Positions 8,840 to 17,835 of a stretch of DNA of 64,000 nt are shown piece after piece. Origin of the DNA: Sulfitobacter geojensis (GTDB taxonomy: Bacteria; Pseudomonadota; Alphaproteobacteria; Rhodobacterales; Rhodobacteraceae); NCBI RefSeq assembly GCF_000622325.1, contig NZ_JASE01000005.1, positions 930,001 through 994,000 on the forward strand. Direction: 5' to 3'. Position 1 is the stretch's first letter, and the number at the start of each line of letters is the position of its first letter. A program made the translations under genes and the position numbers. The notes under the pieces are model-generated. The model saw only the letters and a program-made list of their open reading frames with translations, made no database searches and had not been told where the DNA came from.

Positions 8840-9597
8840 TACACAGCCCCCGCTTCTTTGAGTTTCGCTACCAGTTCATCCACGGATGCAACCATGATGC
8901 CTGCCGCACGCTCTGCCGGCTCAACCGTTTTCACGATTTCCAGACGGTTTGCGATATCAACGCCGTAATCTGCCGGTGTCTTTTCATCCATCGGCTTTTT
9001 CTTGGCCTTCATGATGTTAGGCAGGGATGCATAACGTGGTTCGTTCAGGCGCAGGTCAACGGTGATGACCGTTGGCATGCTGACTTCGATGGTCTGCAAA
9101 CCGCCGTCGACTTCGCGTGTGACTTTGGCTTTGTCGCCTTCGATCGCAACTTCGGAAGCGAATGTTGCCTGTGACCAACCCATCAGCGCTGACAGCATCT
9201 GACCGGTGGCGTTCATGTCGTTGTCAATCGCCTGCTTGCCCGTCAGAACCAGACCGGGCTGCTCTTCATCCACAATCGCCTTGAGGATTTTTGCAACGGC
9301 CAGCGGTTCGATGTCGTTGTGCACATCATCCGTGGCGACAACAAGAATCGCGCGGTCCGCGCCCATGGCCAAAGCCGTGCGCAGGGTTTCCTGCGACTGT
9401 TTCACGCCGATAGAAACCACGACGATTTCATCAACCTGACCGGCTTCTTTCAGACGGATGGCCTGTTCGACGGAAATTTCGTCAAACGGGTTCATCGACA
9501 TTTTTACGTTGGCAAGATCAACACCCGATCCGTCCGCTTTGACGCGCACTTTCACGTTGTAATCAATCACGCGTTTGACAGGTACAAGCACCTTCAT
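8839..9597 (-). CDS. etfB: Electron transfer flavoprotein, beta subunit
   Basis: A 252-residue ETF beta subunit beginning [17 protein letters not shown]. Family marks are [18 protein letters not shown], the [10 protein letters not shown] segment and [15 protein letters not shown]. It forms the soluble heterodimer with EtfA, which binds FAD and AMP. A good ribosome site (GGAGAG) lies about eight bases before the ATG. First gene of the etfBA pair; the 155-bp gap upstream, before the adenosyltransferase gene, should hold its promoter. Confidence 0.96.
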   Translation of the reverse strand: MKVLVPVKRVIDYNVKVRVKADGSGVDLANVKMSMNPFDEISVEQAIRLKEAGQVDEIVVVSIGVKQSQETLRTALAMGADRAILVVATDDVHNDIEPLAVAKILKAIVDEEQPGLVLTGKQAIDNDMNATGQMLSALMGWSQATFASEVAIEGDKAKVTREVDGGLQTIEVSMPTVITVDLRLNEPRYASLPNIMKAKKKPMDEKTPADYGVDIANRLEIVKTVEPAERAAGIMVASVDELVAKLKEAGAV

Positions 9598-9752
9598 GAG
9601 CGTTCTCTCCTTGGTTGCTGCGCGACCCGTGTGGCCGTGCGATTCAATTCTCTCGGGCAGGTTTAGCGAATGCGTAACGGTCGAAACAGGGAAAAATCGT
9701 CACATTGCACACTAAGGACGCCGCGTTTTCCTGTGTTAGCGCTGCCAGTTAT

Positions 9753-10325
9753 TCAGCGGTTCGCCCCCGGCACCCAAAGCACGTCATCCTTGCCGCCATT
9801 ATTCGACATGCGTGCGGCAACAAAGAACCAGTCGCTAAGCCGGTTCAGATACTTCACGGCGGCTGGATTGACCGTTTCATGCTCCGCCAAAAGGACGGCC
9901 AGCCGTTCGGCGCGCCGCGCCACAGTCCGGCAGACATGCAGATGTGCCGCTAATGCGGTGCCGCCCGGCAGGATAAAACTGCGCAACGGGTCAAGGCTTG
10001 CGTTCATCACGTCAATTTCGGCCTCAAGCCGGTCAACCTGCGCGCTTGCCAACCGCAATGGCGGGTATTCCGCGTCCTTATCGGACGCCATATCGGGGCG
10101 GCACAGATCCGCACCCAGATCGAACAGATCGTTCTGAATGCGCGACAGCGCCGCGTCGGTCTCTCCCGTCGCCTCCAGCCGCGCCACACCGACAAAACAA
10201 TTCAATTCGTCCGAGGTGCCATAGGCGTCGACCCGCGCGTCATGTTTCGCAACGCGATCCCCGTTGCCAAGGGCGGTTGTGCCGCTGTCACCGGTCCGTG
10301 TGTAAATCTTGTTCAGAACAACCAT
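9753..10325 (-). CDS. Cob(I)yrinic acid a,c-diamide / cob(I)alamin adenosyltransferase, PduO type
   Basis: A 190-residue PduO-type ATP:corrinoid adenosyltransferase. The N-terminal motif YTRTGDSGTTALGNG binds ATP; DAYGTSDELNCFVG follows, and the C-terminal signature is CRTVARRAERL with LNRLSDWFFVAARM. It makes adenosylcobalamin, needed for example by methylmalonyl-CoA mutase. The start overlaps the stop of the upstream twin-helix gene (TAATG), indicating coupling. Confidence 0.92.
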   Translation of the reverse strand: MVVLNKIYTRTGDSGTTALGNGDRVAKHDARVDAYGTSDELNCFVGVARLEATGETDAALSRIQNDLFDLGADLCRPDMASDKDAEYPPLRLASAQVDRLEAEIDVMNASLDPLRSFILPGGTALAAHLHVCRTVARRAERLAVLLAEHETVNPAAVKYLNRLSDWFFVAARMSNNGGKDDVLWVPGANR

Positions 10326-10531
10326 TAAAACGATCCTCCGCGTAGCCAGACAAATCCAAGGATCAGCAATACCGCGACGAACTGCGCCACGATACGGTAG
10401 CGCATCAGCCTGTTGGAGTTCTTTTTGTTAAAGGCACCGCCACCGGCAAACCCGCCCAATCCGATCATCAAAATGATCAGCACGGCGAACACAGCCACCA
10501 AAAGCACAATAAATAGCGGATCGTCCGTCAT
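10325..10531 (-). CDS. Twin transmembrane helix small protein
   Basis: A 68-residue protein with two hydrophobic helices, residues about 5-29 (PLFIVLLVAVFAVLIILMIGL) and 45-63, joined by a short polar, basic segment (KKNSNRLMRYR). It matches the HIG1-like twin-helix small proteins often found beside the PduO adenosyltransferase in alphaproteobacteria. Some HIG1 proteins associate with respiratory oxidases; that role is only inferred here. The gene is translationally coupled to the adenosyltransferase. Confidence 0.8.
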   Translation of the reverse strand: MTDDPLFIVLLVAVFAVLIILMIGLGGFAGGGAFNKKNSNRLMRYRIVAQFVAVLLILGFVWLRGGSF

Positions 10532-10591
10532 CGTGTTTCCCTTCGCTTGTCATGCGAGATGTAGCCGGTGATGCGCACAACGCAAGGCTTG

Positions 10592-11431
10592 TCAGCGGCT
10601 CAAGACCCAATCAAGTGCACGGGTGGGCAGGATACGGCGCAGGATACCAGACAGATAGGTGGGCAGTGTGACGTAATAACGCGGGCGGGGACGGGGGCTT
10701 TCGACCGCGTGGATCAGGCGTTTGGTGACAGCATCGGGGGGCAGTTCGAACCGGTCCGGCCCCGATGATTCGTACAGGCGTTTGAGGAGGGACCGTTGGT
10801 ATTGTTCTGCACGCACAGAGTTTCTCCAGTCCACCCAGCGTTCGAAATGCGGGATCGAATTTGCTCTGATTTTTGACGTCACAGGGCCGGGTTCTATCAG
10901 GCAGATATGCACACCGGTCCCGCGCATTTCGATGCGCAATGTGTCGGTCAGCCCCTCAAGCGCGAATTTGGTGGCATTATAGGCACCGCGCCACGGCATT
11001 GTGACGAACCCCAACACTGATGAACATTGCACGATACGCCCGCCGCCCTGTCCGCGCATGACCGGAATCACCGCGCGGGTCAGGCTGTGCCAGCCGAAAA
11101 AGTTGCTTTCAAAAATCTCGCGCAAGGCGTCTGTGGGCAGGTCTTCTACCGCGCCGGGCAACCCGTGCGCGCCGTTGTTAAACAGTGCGTCCAATGTCCC
11201 GCCGGTTGCGGCAAGAACTTCGGCCAGCGCAGATTGGATCGTTGTTTCGTCAGTGTAATCCAGCAAGGGTGCTTCAAAGCCTTCGGCTTTCAAGCGGGCA
11301 CAGTCGTCTGCTTGACGACAGGCGGCAAACACCCGCCAGCCCCGTGCCCGCATCCCGTGCGCGGCGTCATAGCCGATGCCACTGGAACAGCCGGTGATCA
11401 GGATCGACTTGGCAATAGGGGTATCAGACAT
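10592..11431 (-). CDS. Short-chain dehydrogenase/reductase (SDR)
   Basis: A 279-residue classical SDR. The cofactor motif ITGCSSGIG is near residue 13, the NNGAHG motif follows, the catalytic serine is in QCSSVLGF and the active site is Y-x3-K in YNATKFALEG. It oxidises or reduces an unknown alcohol/ketone; the C-terminus ends with a hydrophobic and basic stretch (YLSGILRRILPTRALDW) common in membrane-associated SDRs. The ATG is only a few bases after an intrinsic terminator, and the only Shine-Dalgarno (GGAGG, eight bases upstream) lies inside the terminator's 3' arm; see findings. Confidence 0.88.
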   Translation of the reverse strand: MSDTPIAKSILITGCSSGIGYDAAHGMRARGWRVFAACRQADDCARLKAEGFEAPLLDYTDETTIQSALAEVLAATGGTLDALFNNGAHGLPGAVEDLPTDALREIFESNFFGWHSLTRAVIPVMRGQGGGRIVQCSSVLGFVTMPWRGAYNATKFALEGLTDTLRIEMRGTGVHICLIEPGPVTSKIRANSIPHFERWVDWRNSVRAEQYQRSLLKRLYESSGPDRFELPPDAVTKRLIHAVESPRPRPRYYVTLPTYLSGILRRILPTRALDWVLSR

Positions 11432-11435
11432 GAAA

Positions 11436-11459
11436 AAAGCCTCCGGTTCAGGAGGCTTT
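11436..11459 (-). terminator. Intrinsic terminator of the SH3-domain gene, overlapping the SDR ribosome site
   Basis: On the minus strand, AAAGCCTCC, loop TGAACC, GGAGGCTTTTTT gives a 9-bp stem with a T-run, 30 bases after the SH3-gene stop. Its GGAGG is also the only candidate Shine-Dalgarno for the SDR gene whose ATG is at 11429-11431. Confidence 0.85.
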
Positions 11460-11488
11460 CATCGCGTGCATTGTTAGGGATGGCAAGG

Positions 11489-12094
11489 TTAGCCGCTGGT
11501 CAACAGGAAATCCGCCATCCAGCCACCGGTGCCCCCGTCAAGCGTTTCAAAACGGACCCAGCCATTGCCATCGTCCTGAATAATCTTGACCTCGTCACCG
11601 CGCACCAGACGGGAAACGACACCAAAATCTGTCCCCGGACCGCCGCGCACGTTCACACGGTTGCCCGACACGGTGCGAATATCAGCGGCCGCACTTGTGG
11701 GGATGCTGACAGCGTTGGAAACACCGTCATTCGGGTCGATGAGACTGGGAATGATCGCAGGTGTATCGGCAGATGAGGTTACAAGGCTGGCGTTCTGCGG
11801 CACGATTTCACGGTCCGCGCTTGAGGACACATCGCCCAACGTGGTCAGGTTGAGAGATACCCGCGTCACACCGTTGTCCAGTGGCGGATCCGTATCAACA
11901 ACCACCTTTGGCGCAGCAGCCAGCACAACCGGCTGAGGTGTGGTAACGATTTCCTTCTGCACGATCACCGCAGGTTCTTCGGCAGCTGCAAGACGCGCAG
12001 CGCGGATCGCGTCCGCATCAAAATCGGAGCCGCCGCTCATTTCGTAAAAACTCCAGCCTAAAAAGCCAAAGGAAAGAAAAATAAATCGTAACAC
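11489..12094 (-). CDS. SH3-domain protein with N-terminal membrane anchor
   Basis: About 201 residues. A hydrophobic N-terminus (LRFIFLSFGFLGWSFYE) serves as signal anchor, followed by a long low-complexity, probably periplasmic linker. A C-terminal bacterial SH3 domain (about 145-201) has the marks NVRGGPGTDFGVV, GDEVKII and WVRFETLDGGTGGWM. Such domains often bind peptidoglycan or proteins in the periplasm. I chose the GTG at 12094 (GGGGG about eight bases upstream); an ATG 14 codons earlier has no good ribosome site. It is divergent from parC. Confidence 0.75.
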   Translation of the reverse strand: MLRFIFLSFGFLGWSFYEMSGGSDFDADAIRAARLAAAEEPAVIVQKEIVTTPQPVVLAAAPKVVVDTDPPLDNGVTRVSLNLTTLGDVSSSADREIVPQNASLVTSSADTPAIIPSLIDPNDGVSNAVSIPTSAAADIRTVSGNRVNVRGGPGTDFGVVSRLVRGDEVKIIQDDGNGWVRFETLDGGTGGWMADFLLTSG

Positions 12095-12289
12095 CGTGAT
12101 ACCCCCGAAAATACTCGTGCTGTTAGCATAACACAAATTGGCAACTTTGGTTGCAATACCTCGTTATTTTCCTGAGCGCGCGGGGGAAAATCCGAAACCT
12201 GCTCCCCCGTGGCATCTGTGCCGCTTTGAATGCGAATGGAAGTAAACCATCGCTTGCTGTGTTCCGAAGGCCCCGCTACAAAACGCGCC

Positions 12290-14608
12290 ATGTCAGATAT
12301 AACCGATCCTACCGAGGACGATCCTCGCAATGTCTCCGAACCGCTGCGTCTTGCGCTGGGCGAACGCTATCTGACCTATGCATTATCGACGATCATGCAC
12401 CGCGCCCTGCCGGATGCCCGCGATGGATTGAAACCGGTCCACCGCCGTATCTTGTATGCGATGCGCGAATTGCGTCTGGCGTCGAACGGGGGCTTTCGGA
12501 AGTCCGCCAAGATTTCCGGCGATGTGATGGGTAACTATCACCCGCATGGCGACGCCGCGATTTACGACGCGATGGCGCGTCTCGCACAGGATTTTAACGT
12601 CCGCTATCCGCTCGTCGACGGGCAGGGGAACTTTGGCAACATCGACGGCGATAACCCCGCCGCCAGCCGTTATACCGAAGCGCGGATGACCGCCGTGGCC
12701 GAGGCCATGTTGGAAGGGCTTAACGAAAACGCCGTTGATTTTCGCGAAAATTATGACGGCACGCTGACCGAACCTGTGGTGCTGCCGGCGCAGTTCCCGA
12801 ATCTGTTGGCCAATGGGTCGACCGGTATCGCCGTGGGCATGGCGACCAACATCCCGCCGCATAACATTTCTGAACTGTGCGATGCCTGCATCCACATGAT
12901 CAAAGTACCCGATTGCCGCGACGAAACCTTGTTGAACTATGTACCCGGCCCCGATTTCCCGACCGGTGGTGTCATTGTCGAACCGAAGGAAAACATCGCC
13001 AACGCCTATGCCACGGGCAAGGGCGGTTTCCGCCTGCGCTGCCGTTGGGAGGTCGAGGATCTGGGCCGCGGTGTCTGGCAGATTGTCGTCACCGAAATTC
13101 CCTATCAGGTGCAGAAATCCAAGTTGATCGAAAAGATCGCCGAGCTGATCCAGATCAAGAAGATCCCGATTCTGGCGGATGTGCGCGACGAATCTGCCGA
13201 AGATTTGCGTATGGTGATCGAACCGCGTTCGAAAAACGTCGATCCCGATGTTTTGATGGGCATGTTGTTCCGCAACTGTGACCTTGAGGTGCGGTTCTCG
13301 TTGAACATGAACGTGCTGATCGATGGGGTAACGCCCAAGGTCTGCTCGATGAAGGAAGTACTGCGCGCTTTCCTTGATCACCGTCGCGAGGTTTTGCAGC
13401 GCCGCAGCACCCACCGGATGGAAAAAATTGACCACAGGCTTGAGGTATTGGAAGGGTTTATCATTGCCTTCCTCAACCTTGACCGTGTGATCGACATCAT
13501 CCGCTATGATGATGACCCCAAGGCGGCGCTGATGCGGGAGGATTGGGGGCGTGAGCACGTGCGCGCCATGACCGAGGCCGATTATGTCTCGCCGCCAGCA
13601 GGCGATGGCGAGCTGTCCGAAGTGCAAACCGATGCGATCCTGAACATGCGCCTGCGGTCCCTGCGCCGCCTGGAAGAGCTGGAGCTGATGCGCGAGCAAT
13701 CCGCGCTGATGGAAGAACGTGCCGGGCTTGAGGATTTGCTGGAAAGCGAAGACCTGCAATGGCAAACCATTACCGACCAGCTGCGCGCGACCAAAAAGCA
13801 GTTCGGCAAGGACTGGGTGATTGACGGCGTTCCCTGTGGCAACCGCCGCACGACATTTGCCGAAGCGGGCGTGATCGAAGAGGTGCCGCTTGAAGCGATG
13901 ATCGACCGCGAACCGATCACGGTTGTCTGTTCCGAAATGGGCTGGATCCGCGCCATGACCGGCCACATCGACCTGAACCGCGAGCTGAAGTTCAAGGACG
14001 GCGACGGGCCGGGCTATATCTTTCACGCCGAAACCACCGACCGTTTGCTGGTCTTTGGCTCGAACGGGCGGTTTTACACGCTGTCCGCCTCGACCCTGCC
14101 GGGCGGGCGCGGCATGGGGGAACCGGTGCGTCTGATGGTGGACCTGCCGAACGAAGCGCAAATTGTGGCGTTGTTCATCCACCAACCGGATCGCAAACTG
14201 CTGGTCGCCTCTTCGGCGGGGGACGGATTTGTGGTGCCGGAAAACGACGTGGTGGCGCAGACGCGGTCGGGTAAACAGGTGCTGAACGTACGCGGCGATA
14301 CCACTGCGTTGATCTGTAAACCGACGGCGGGCAATGCTGTGGCGACGGTCGGCGAAAACCGCAAGGTGCTGGTGTTCGCCTTGGACGAGCTGCCCGAAAT
14401 GGCACGTGGTAAAGGCGTGCGTTTGCAGAAATACAAGGATGGCGGGCTGTCGGATGCCACCAGTTTCGTGCTGGAGGACGGGCTGAGCTGGCTCGATCCT
14501 GCGGGGCGCACACGCACCGAAGTGGACCTGAAAGAGTGGACCGGCAAACGCGCCAGCGCGGGCCGGATGGCACCACGTGGTTTCCCGCGTGATAACAAGT
14601 TCACCTGA
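12290..14608 (+). CDS. parC: DNA topoisomerase IV subunit A
   Basis: A 772-residue type IIA topoisomerase A subunit. The breakage-reunion domain includes DGLKPVHRRILYAM, GNYHPHGDAAIYD and catalytic Y128 in AASRYTEARM. A coiled-coil region follows (about 400-510), then a C-terminal beta-propeller of ParC type that lacks a full GyrA box. With ParE it decatenates daughter chromosomes. The residue equivalent to E. coli ParC Ser80 is alanine (A89), with aspartate in the Glu84-equivalent position. The ATG at 12290 starts MSDITDPTEDDP; the longer in-frame extension has no support. GyrA is the main alternative, but length and propeller motifs fit ParC better. Confidence 0.9.
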   Translation: MSDITDPTEDDPRNVSEPLRLALGERYLTYALSTIMHRALPDARDGLKPVHRRILYAMRELRLASNGGFRKSAKISGDVMGNYHPHGDAAIYDAMARLAQDFNVRYPLVDGQGNFGNIDGDNPAASRYTEARMTAVAEAMLEGLNENAVDFRENYDGTLTEPVVLPAQFPNLLANGSTGIAVGMATNIPPHNISELCDACIHMIKVPDCRDETLLNYVPGPDFPTGGVIVEPKENIANAYATGKGGFRLRCRWEVEDLGRGVWQIVVTEIPYQVQKSKLIEKIAELIQIKKIPILADVRDESAEDLRMVIEPRSKNVDPDVLMGMLFRNCDLEVRFSLNMNVLIDGVTPKVCSMKEVLRAFLDHRREVLQRRSTHRMEKIDHRLEVLEGFIIAFLNLDRVIDIIRYDDDPKAALMREDWGREHVRAMTEADYVSPPAGDGELSEVQTDAILNMRLRSLRRLEELELMREQSALMEERAGLEDLLESEDLQWQTITDQLRATKKQFGKDWVIDGVPCGNRRTTFAEAGVIEEVPLEAMIDREPITVVCSEMGWIRAMTGHIDLNRELKFKDGDGPGYIFHAETTDRLLVFGSNGRFYTLSASTLPGGRGMGEPVRLMVDLPNEAQIVALFIHQPDRKLLVASSAGDGFVVPENDVVAQTRSGKQVLNVRGDTTALICKPTAGNAVATVGENRKVLVFALDELPEMARGKGVRLQKYKDGGLSDATSFVLEDGLSWLDPAGRTRTEVDLKEWTGKRASAGRMAPRGFPRDNKFT

Positions 14609-14619
14609 CAGGGACGCTG

Positions 14620-15972
14620 ATGAGCGACGCCCCGATCCTTAACAGCCCTTGGCAATCCGCACCGCAACCCAAAGTTGTCCCCTCGGGGACAGGTGCAGAA
14701 AACGGGATGACCGTTGAGTTTAGCGGAAAACGCTGGAGCCTTTTCTGGCTGGCGTTGAAAACCGGTTTCTTTACGATCTTAACACTCGGGTTTTATCGCT
14801 TCTGGATGAAGACGCGATTGCGGCGCTGGTACTGGTCGGCCATCCGCCCCGGCGGGCACCCGATGGAATACACCGGCGATCCGATGGAAAAGCTGTTGGG
14901 CTTTTTCATCGCTGTGGTGATCCTGACCTTCTACATCGGCATCGTGAACCTGTTGCTGATGTTCGTCAGCTTTTCGGTCTTTAATTCGTCGGTCATCGGG
15001 TATGTGCTAAGTTTCGCAGGGGTTGTCCCGATCTGGTTTTACGCCCGCTACCGTGCGCGACGTTATGTGCTGGCGCGGACCCGTTGGCGTGGTGTGCGTT
15101 TCGGCCTTGAAAAAGGCGCGTGGGGCTATGCCATCCGCGCCCTTTGGTATTGGTTTTTAACGATTATCACGGCAGGCATCCTGTGGCCGCGCATGACCTT
15201 CCTGTTGGAAAAATACAAAACCGATCGAACGTTCTACGGCTCTGCCCGCTTGTTTCAGGACGGGCGTTGGCAGATGTTATATCGCGCCGCATGGCCCCTG
15301 ATTGCCAGCCTTGTGTTGTTGGCGGGGGCGGTGTTGTGGACAATACAATTCGCCCCGGTGTTCCCCGATGGAATCAAGGACGGCGCGGAATTGATCAAGC
15401 TGGTGGATGCCTTTTTCGACGGGCTGGACCCAAGCATCAATTGGACGCAGCCCGAACGGCTGCTGCTGTTCCCGCTGGCCTTGTCTGGGATTGTTTGTGG
15501 CGCGATCTATTATCGCTGGGTCAGCAAAAGGATTATGGCACAGCATAAACGGGGGCCCGGCGTGCAGTTTGACAGTCGCCTGAGCGGTGTGCGGGTAAGT
15601 TTCATCTATGTGCTGGGCAATTTCATCGCCTATGCCATGTTGGTACTGGGCGTCGCAGCACTGGCGCTTTTGGCGGTTGCCCTGTTTTCGGACGGAATGG
15701 CGATACTGGCAGATACGCCCGGCGCGGGCATGATGCAGGACCTGCCGCGCGGGATTGCTGTGGCTGGGTTGGCCCTGTTGTACCTGACCTTCTTCCTGCT
15801 GTGGGGGGTGCTTTATAACACCTTTGTTACCTATCCCTTGATGCGCCATATGGCCCGCACCACCAGTTTGCCGTTGTCGGTGGGGCTGGCTTTGGTCAGC
15901 CAGCGGGCGCGCGATGAGTTTGCCGAAGCCGAAGGCTTCGCCGAAGCGCTGGATCTGGGGGCGGCCATATGA
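14620..15972 (+). CDS. DUF898 (YjgN-like) multi-pass membrane protein
   Basis: A 450-residue inner-membrane protein of the DUF898/YjgN family with roughly eight to ten hydrophobic helices. The family pattern GFYRFWMKTRLRRWYW, followed by paired aromatic and arginine motifs (FYARYRARRYVLARTRWRG), is clear near the N-terminus, which is preceded by about 40 polar cytosolic residues. Function in the family is unknown. It begins 12 bases after parC and overlaps the M48 peptidase start (ATGA), and this DUF898-M48 pairing suggests a joint role in membrane quality control. Confidence 0.85.
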   Translation: MSDAPILNSPWQSAPQPKVVPSGTGAENGMTVEFSGKRWSLFWLALKTGFFTILTLGFYRFWMKTRLRRWYWSAIRPGGHPMEYTGDPMEKLLGFFIAVVILTFYIGIVNLLLMFVSFSVFNSSVIGYVLSFAGVVPIWFYARYRARRYVLARTRWRGVRFGLEKGAWGYAIRALWYWFLTIITAGILWPRMTFLLEKYKTDRTFYGSARLFQDGRWQMLYRAAWPLIASLVLLAGAVLWTIQFAPVFPDGIKDGAELIKLVDAFFDGLDPSINWTQPERLLLFPLALSGIVCGAIYYRWVSKRIMAQHKRGPGVQFDSRLSGVRVSFIYVLGNFIAYAMLVLGVAALALLAVALFSDGMAILADTPGAGMMQDLPRGIAVAGLALLYLTFFLLWGVLYNTFVTYPLMRHMARTTSLPLSVGLALVSQRARDEFAEAEGFAEALDLGAAI

Positions 15973-17063
15973 GTATGGGGTTTGACGGTCTGGGGGCCGC
16001 GTTCTTTGACGGTGACAGCCCCGAACCGCAAGAGGTGTCGCTGCACATTGCGGCAGGCATGTTGCAGATCGGGTTGGACGACGGTTTGATCCTGCGCTGG
16101 CCGGTCGAAGACGTGCGCCAACTGCCGGACCTTGCGGGTAAACAAACGGTGGTTCTGCGCCGCATCAGCGATCCGCTGGCGCGGCTTTATGTAACGGATC
16201 AAAGCCTGCTGAAGCACCTGCCGCACCTCACCCGCCGCGCGCCGCCTAAAGGGCGCGGGCGACTGGCCGCCTGGGCCGCAGCGGCCGTTGCGGCCGTCGG
16301 GTTGCAGATATTCGTGCTGGTGCCCCTGCTGGCCGACAATCTGGCGGGCTTCATCCCGCCCGAAGGGGAAAGGGCGCTGGGCGAAGCAACTTTTGGCCAG
16401 ATTCGCGAAGCACTGGACGAGACCGGCTTGAACCCGTTGGAGATCTGTGACGGGGCAGAAGGCGTTGCCGCATTGGAAGCGCTGGTCGCGCGATTGAGTA
16501 CAGAAGAGGATTTCCGGCAAGAGGTTTCCCTGTCGGTTCTGGATCATAAGATGGTGAATGCTTTTGCGCTTCCCGGTGGTTTTGTGGTGCTGTTTCGCGG
16601 CCTGATTGATGCCGCACAGGGGCCAGATGAACTGGCCGCCGTGCTGGCGCATGAGATTGGCCATGTTGTCAGCAGCGATCCGACCCGCCACGCGCTGCGC
16701 TCGGCGGGTTCCATCGGCGTGTTGGGCTTGCTGTTCGGGGATTTCGCGGGTGGTGCGGCGGTGCTTTTCCTGACCGAACGGCTGATTTCGGCGCAGTATT
16801 CGCAGGCGGCTGAAACCGGCGCGGACAGATTTGCCCATCGGATCTTGGCGCAGGCGGGCATTAATCCCGGCGCGCTGGGCGACATGTTCACGACGATGCG
16901 GGCAGAGCACGGCGATGCGGACGGTGTGACCGCGCATTTCCTAAGCCATCCCGCGCTGGGCAGCAGAATCGCCGCCGCCCGCGCAGAGGTCGACGATACC
17001 GCGACCTACACCCCGTCCATGACATCGCAAGAATGGGCAGCGGTGCAGGGGATCTGTGGCTAA
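15969..17063 (+). CDS. M48 family zinc metallopeptidase
   Basis: A 364-residue membrane-bound M48 peptidase. Its zinc motif HEIGH is at residues 228-232 in AVLAHEIGHVVSSDP, and a third ligand is likely the glutamate in AAETGADRFA. There is one hydrophobic segment around residues 100-125 (LAAWAAAAVAAVGLQIFVLVPLL). The DHKMVNAFALPGGFVVLFRGL block before the zinc site is typical of the BepA/HtpX-like M48 group, which degrades or refolds misfolded envelope proteins. The start overlaps the DUF898 stop by four bases, so the two are made together. Confidence 0.88.
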   Translation: MSMGFDGLGAAFFDGDSPEPQEVSLHIAAGMLQIGLDDGLILRWPVEDVRQLPDLAGKQTVVLRRISDPLARLYVTDQSLLKHLPHLTRRAPPKGRGRLAAWAAAAVAAVGLQIFVLVPLLADNLAGFIPPEGERALGEATFGQIREALDETGLNPLEICDGAEGVAALEALVARLSTEEDFRQEVSLSVLDHKMVNAFALPGGFVVLFRGLIDAAQGPDELAAVLAHEIGHVVSSDPTRHALRSAGSIGVLGLLFGDFAGGAAVLFLTERLISAQYSQAAETGADRFAHRILAQAGINPGALGDMFTTMRAEHGDADGVTAHFLSHPALGSRIAAARAEVDDTATYTPSMTSQEWAAVQGICG

Positions 17064-17136
17064 GCCTGCCAAGTGATTGCACCCCGAGGGGGGCTGCGCT
17101 ATCGCTGAAAGGCGCTAAACGGGGATTACCACCAAG

Positions 17137-17703
17137 ATGACACGTGTTTTTGCCATTCTGATCAGCCTTGCCATGCTTGCCGCCTGCAACGGTGCGCGCG
17201 ATTTGCAAGATGCGCCTGTGCCACTGGGCGATTTCAAACTGGTGCATAACATCGCCGTCGCGCCCAAAGCGTTCAAAGGCCCCTTGAGCCGTGAAGTCAG
17301 TGAGAGTGAACTGACAACGGCGCTGACCGAGGCCACCAAGGAACGTTTTGGTCGATATAACGGCACGCGCGATTATCATTTCGGGATGAGCGTCGAAGGT
17401 TATGTTCTGGCCCAGCCCGGTATCCCGCTGGTGTTTGCCCCAAAATCGATTCTGATTATCAATCTGACCGTCTGGGATGATGCGAAAAACCTGAAACTTA
17501 CGCCGGAACCGCACCAGATTACCGTGCTGGAATCGTTTGATCAGGGACCGATCGTCGGCTCGGGATATACCAAGTCGGCGCAAGAGCAGCTCAAGAACCT
17601 AAGCCAGAATGCGGCCAAACAGATCGAGACCTTTCTGGTCAAGCAAAACAAGGAAAAGGGCTGGTTCAATGGCAGCGGCGAAACAGTCGCAGCGGTGGAA
17701 TAG
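17137..17703 (+). CDS. Putative lipoprotein of unknown function
   Basis: A 188-residue protein with a type II signal peptide: MTRVFAILISLAMLAAC, with lipobox cysteine C17. The mature part is mixed alpha/beta with no family I can name. It contains LSREVSESELTTALTEATKERFGRY, which looks like an amphipathic helix, and a strand-rich middle (YHFGMSVEGYVL, SILIINLTVWDD). It starts 73 bases after the M48 peptidase gene and may be the last gene of that operon. The spacer to tuf1 (17704-17835) should carry the tuf1 promoter. Confidence 0.6.
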   Translation: MTRVFAILISLAMLAACNGARDLQDAPVPLGDFKLVHNIAVAPKAFKGPLSREVSESELTTALTEATKERFGRYNGTRDYHFGMSVEGYVLAQPGIPLVFAPKSILIINLTVWDDAKNLKLTPEPHQITVLESFDQGPIVGSGYTKSAQEQLKNLSQNAAKQIETFLVKQNKEKGWFNGSGETVAAVE

Positions 17704-17835
17704 CGGCTGCGTTGAAACACGCTTGATTTTACCGGCCAGACCCAATACATCGCCCGCCATAACGCATGTCAGAACTCTCTGGCAGATTCCATACCGGGCC
17801 CGCGTGGCCCCTCAATAAACAAAGGGTGCTACACC

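Noticed and set aside
12383..14185. 600-codon open frame antisense to parC
   Set aside because: It mirrors parC codon structure, has His/Arg/Gln-rich shadow composition and no domain; ParC itself is a fully conserved gene.
17704..17835. Promoter boxes for tuf1 (TTGATT ... AATACA)
   Set aside because: A -35-like TTGATT at 17723 and AATAC near 17744 are present, but the spacing (about 14-16) is too poor to call a promoter.
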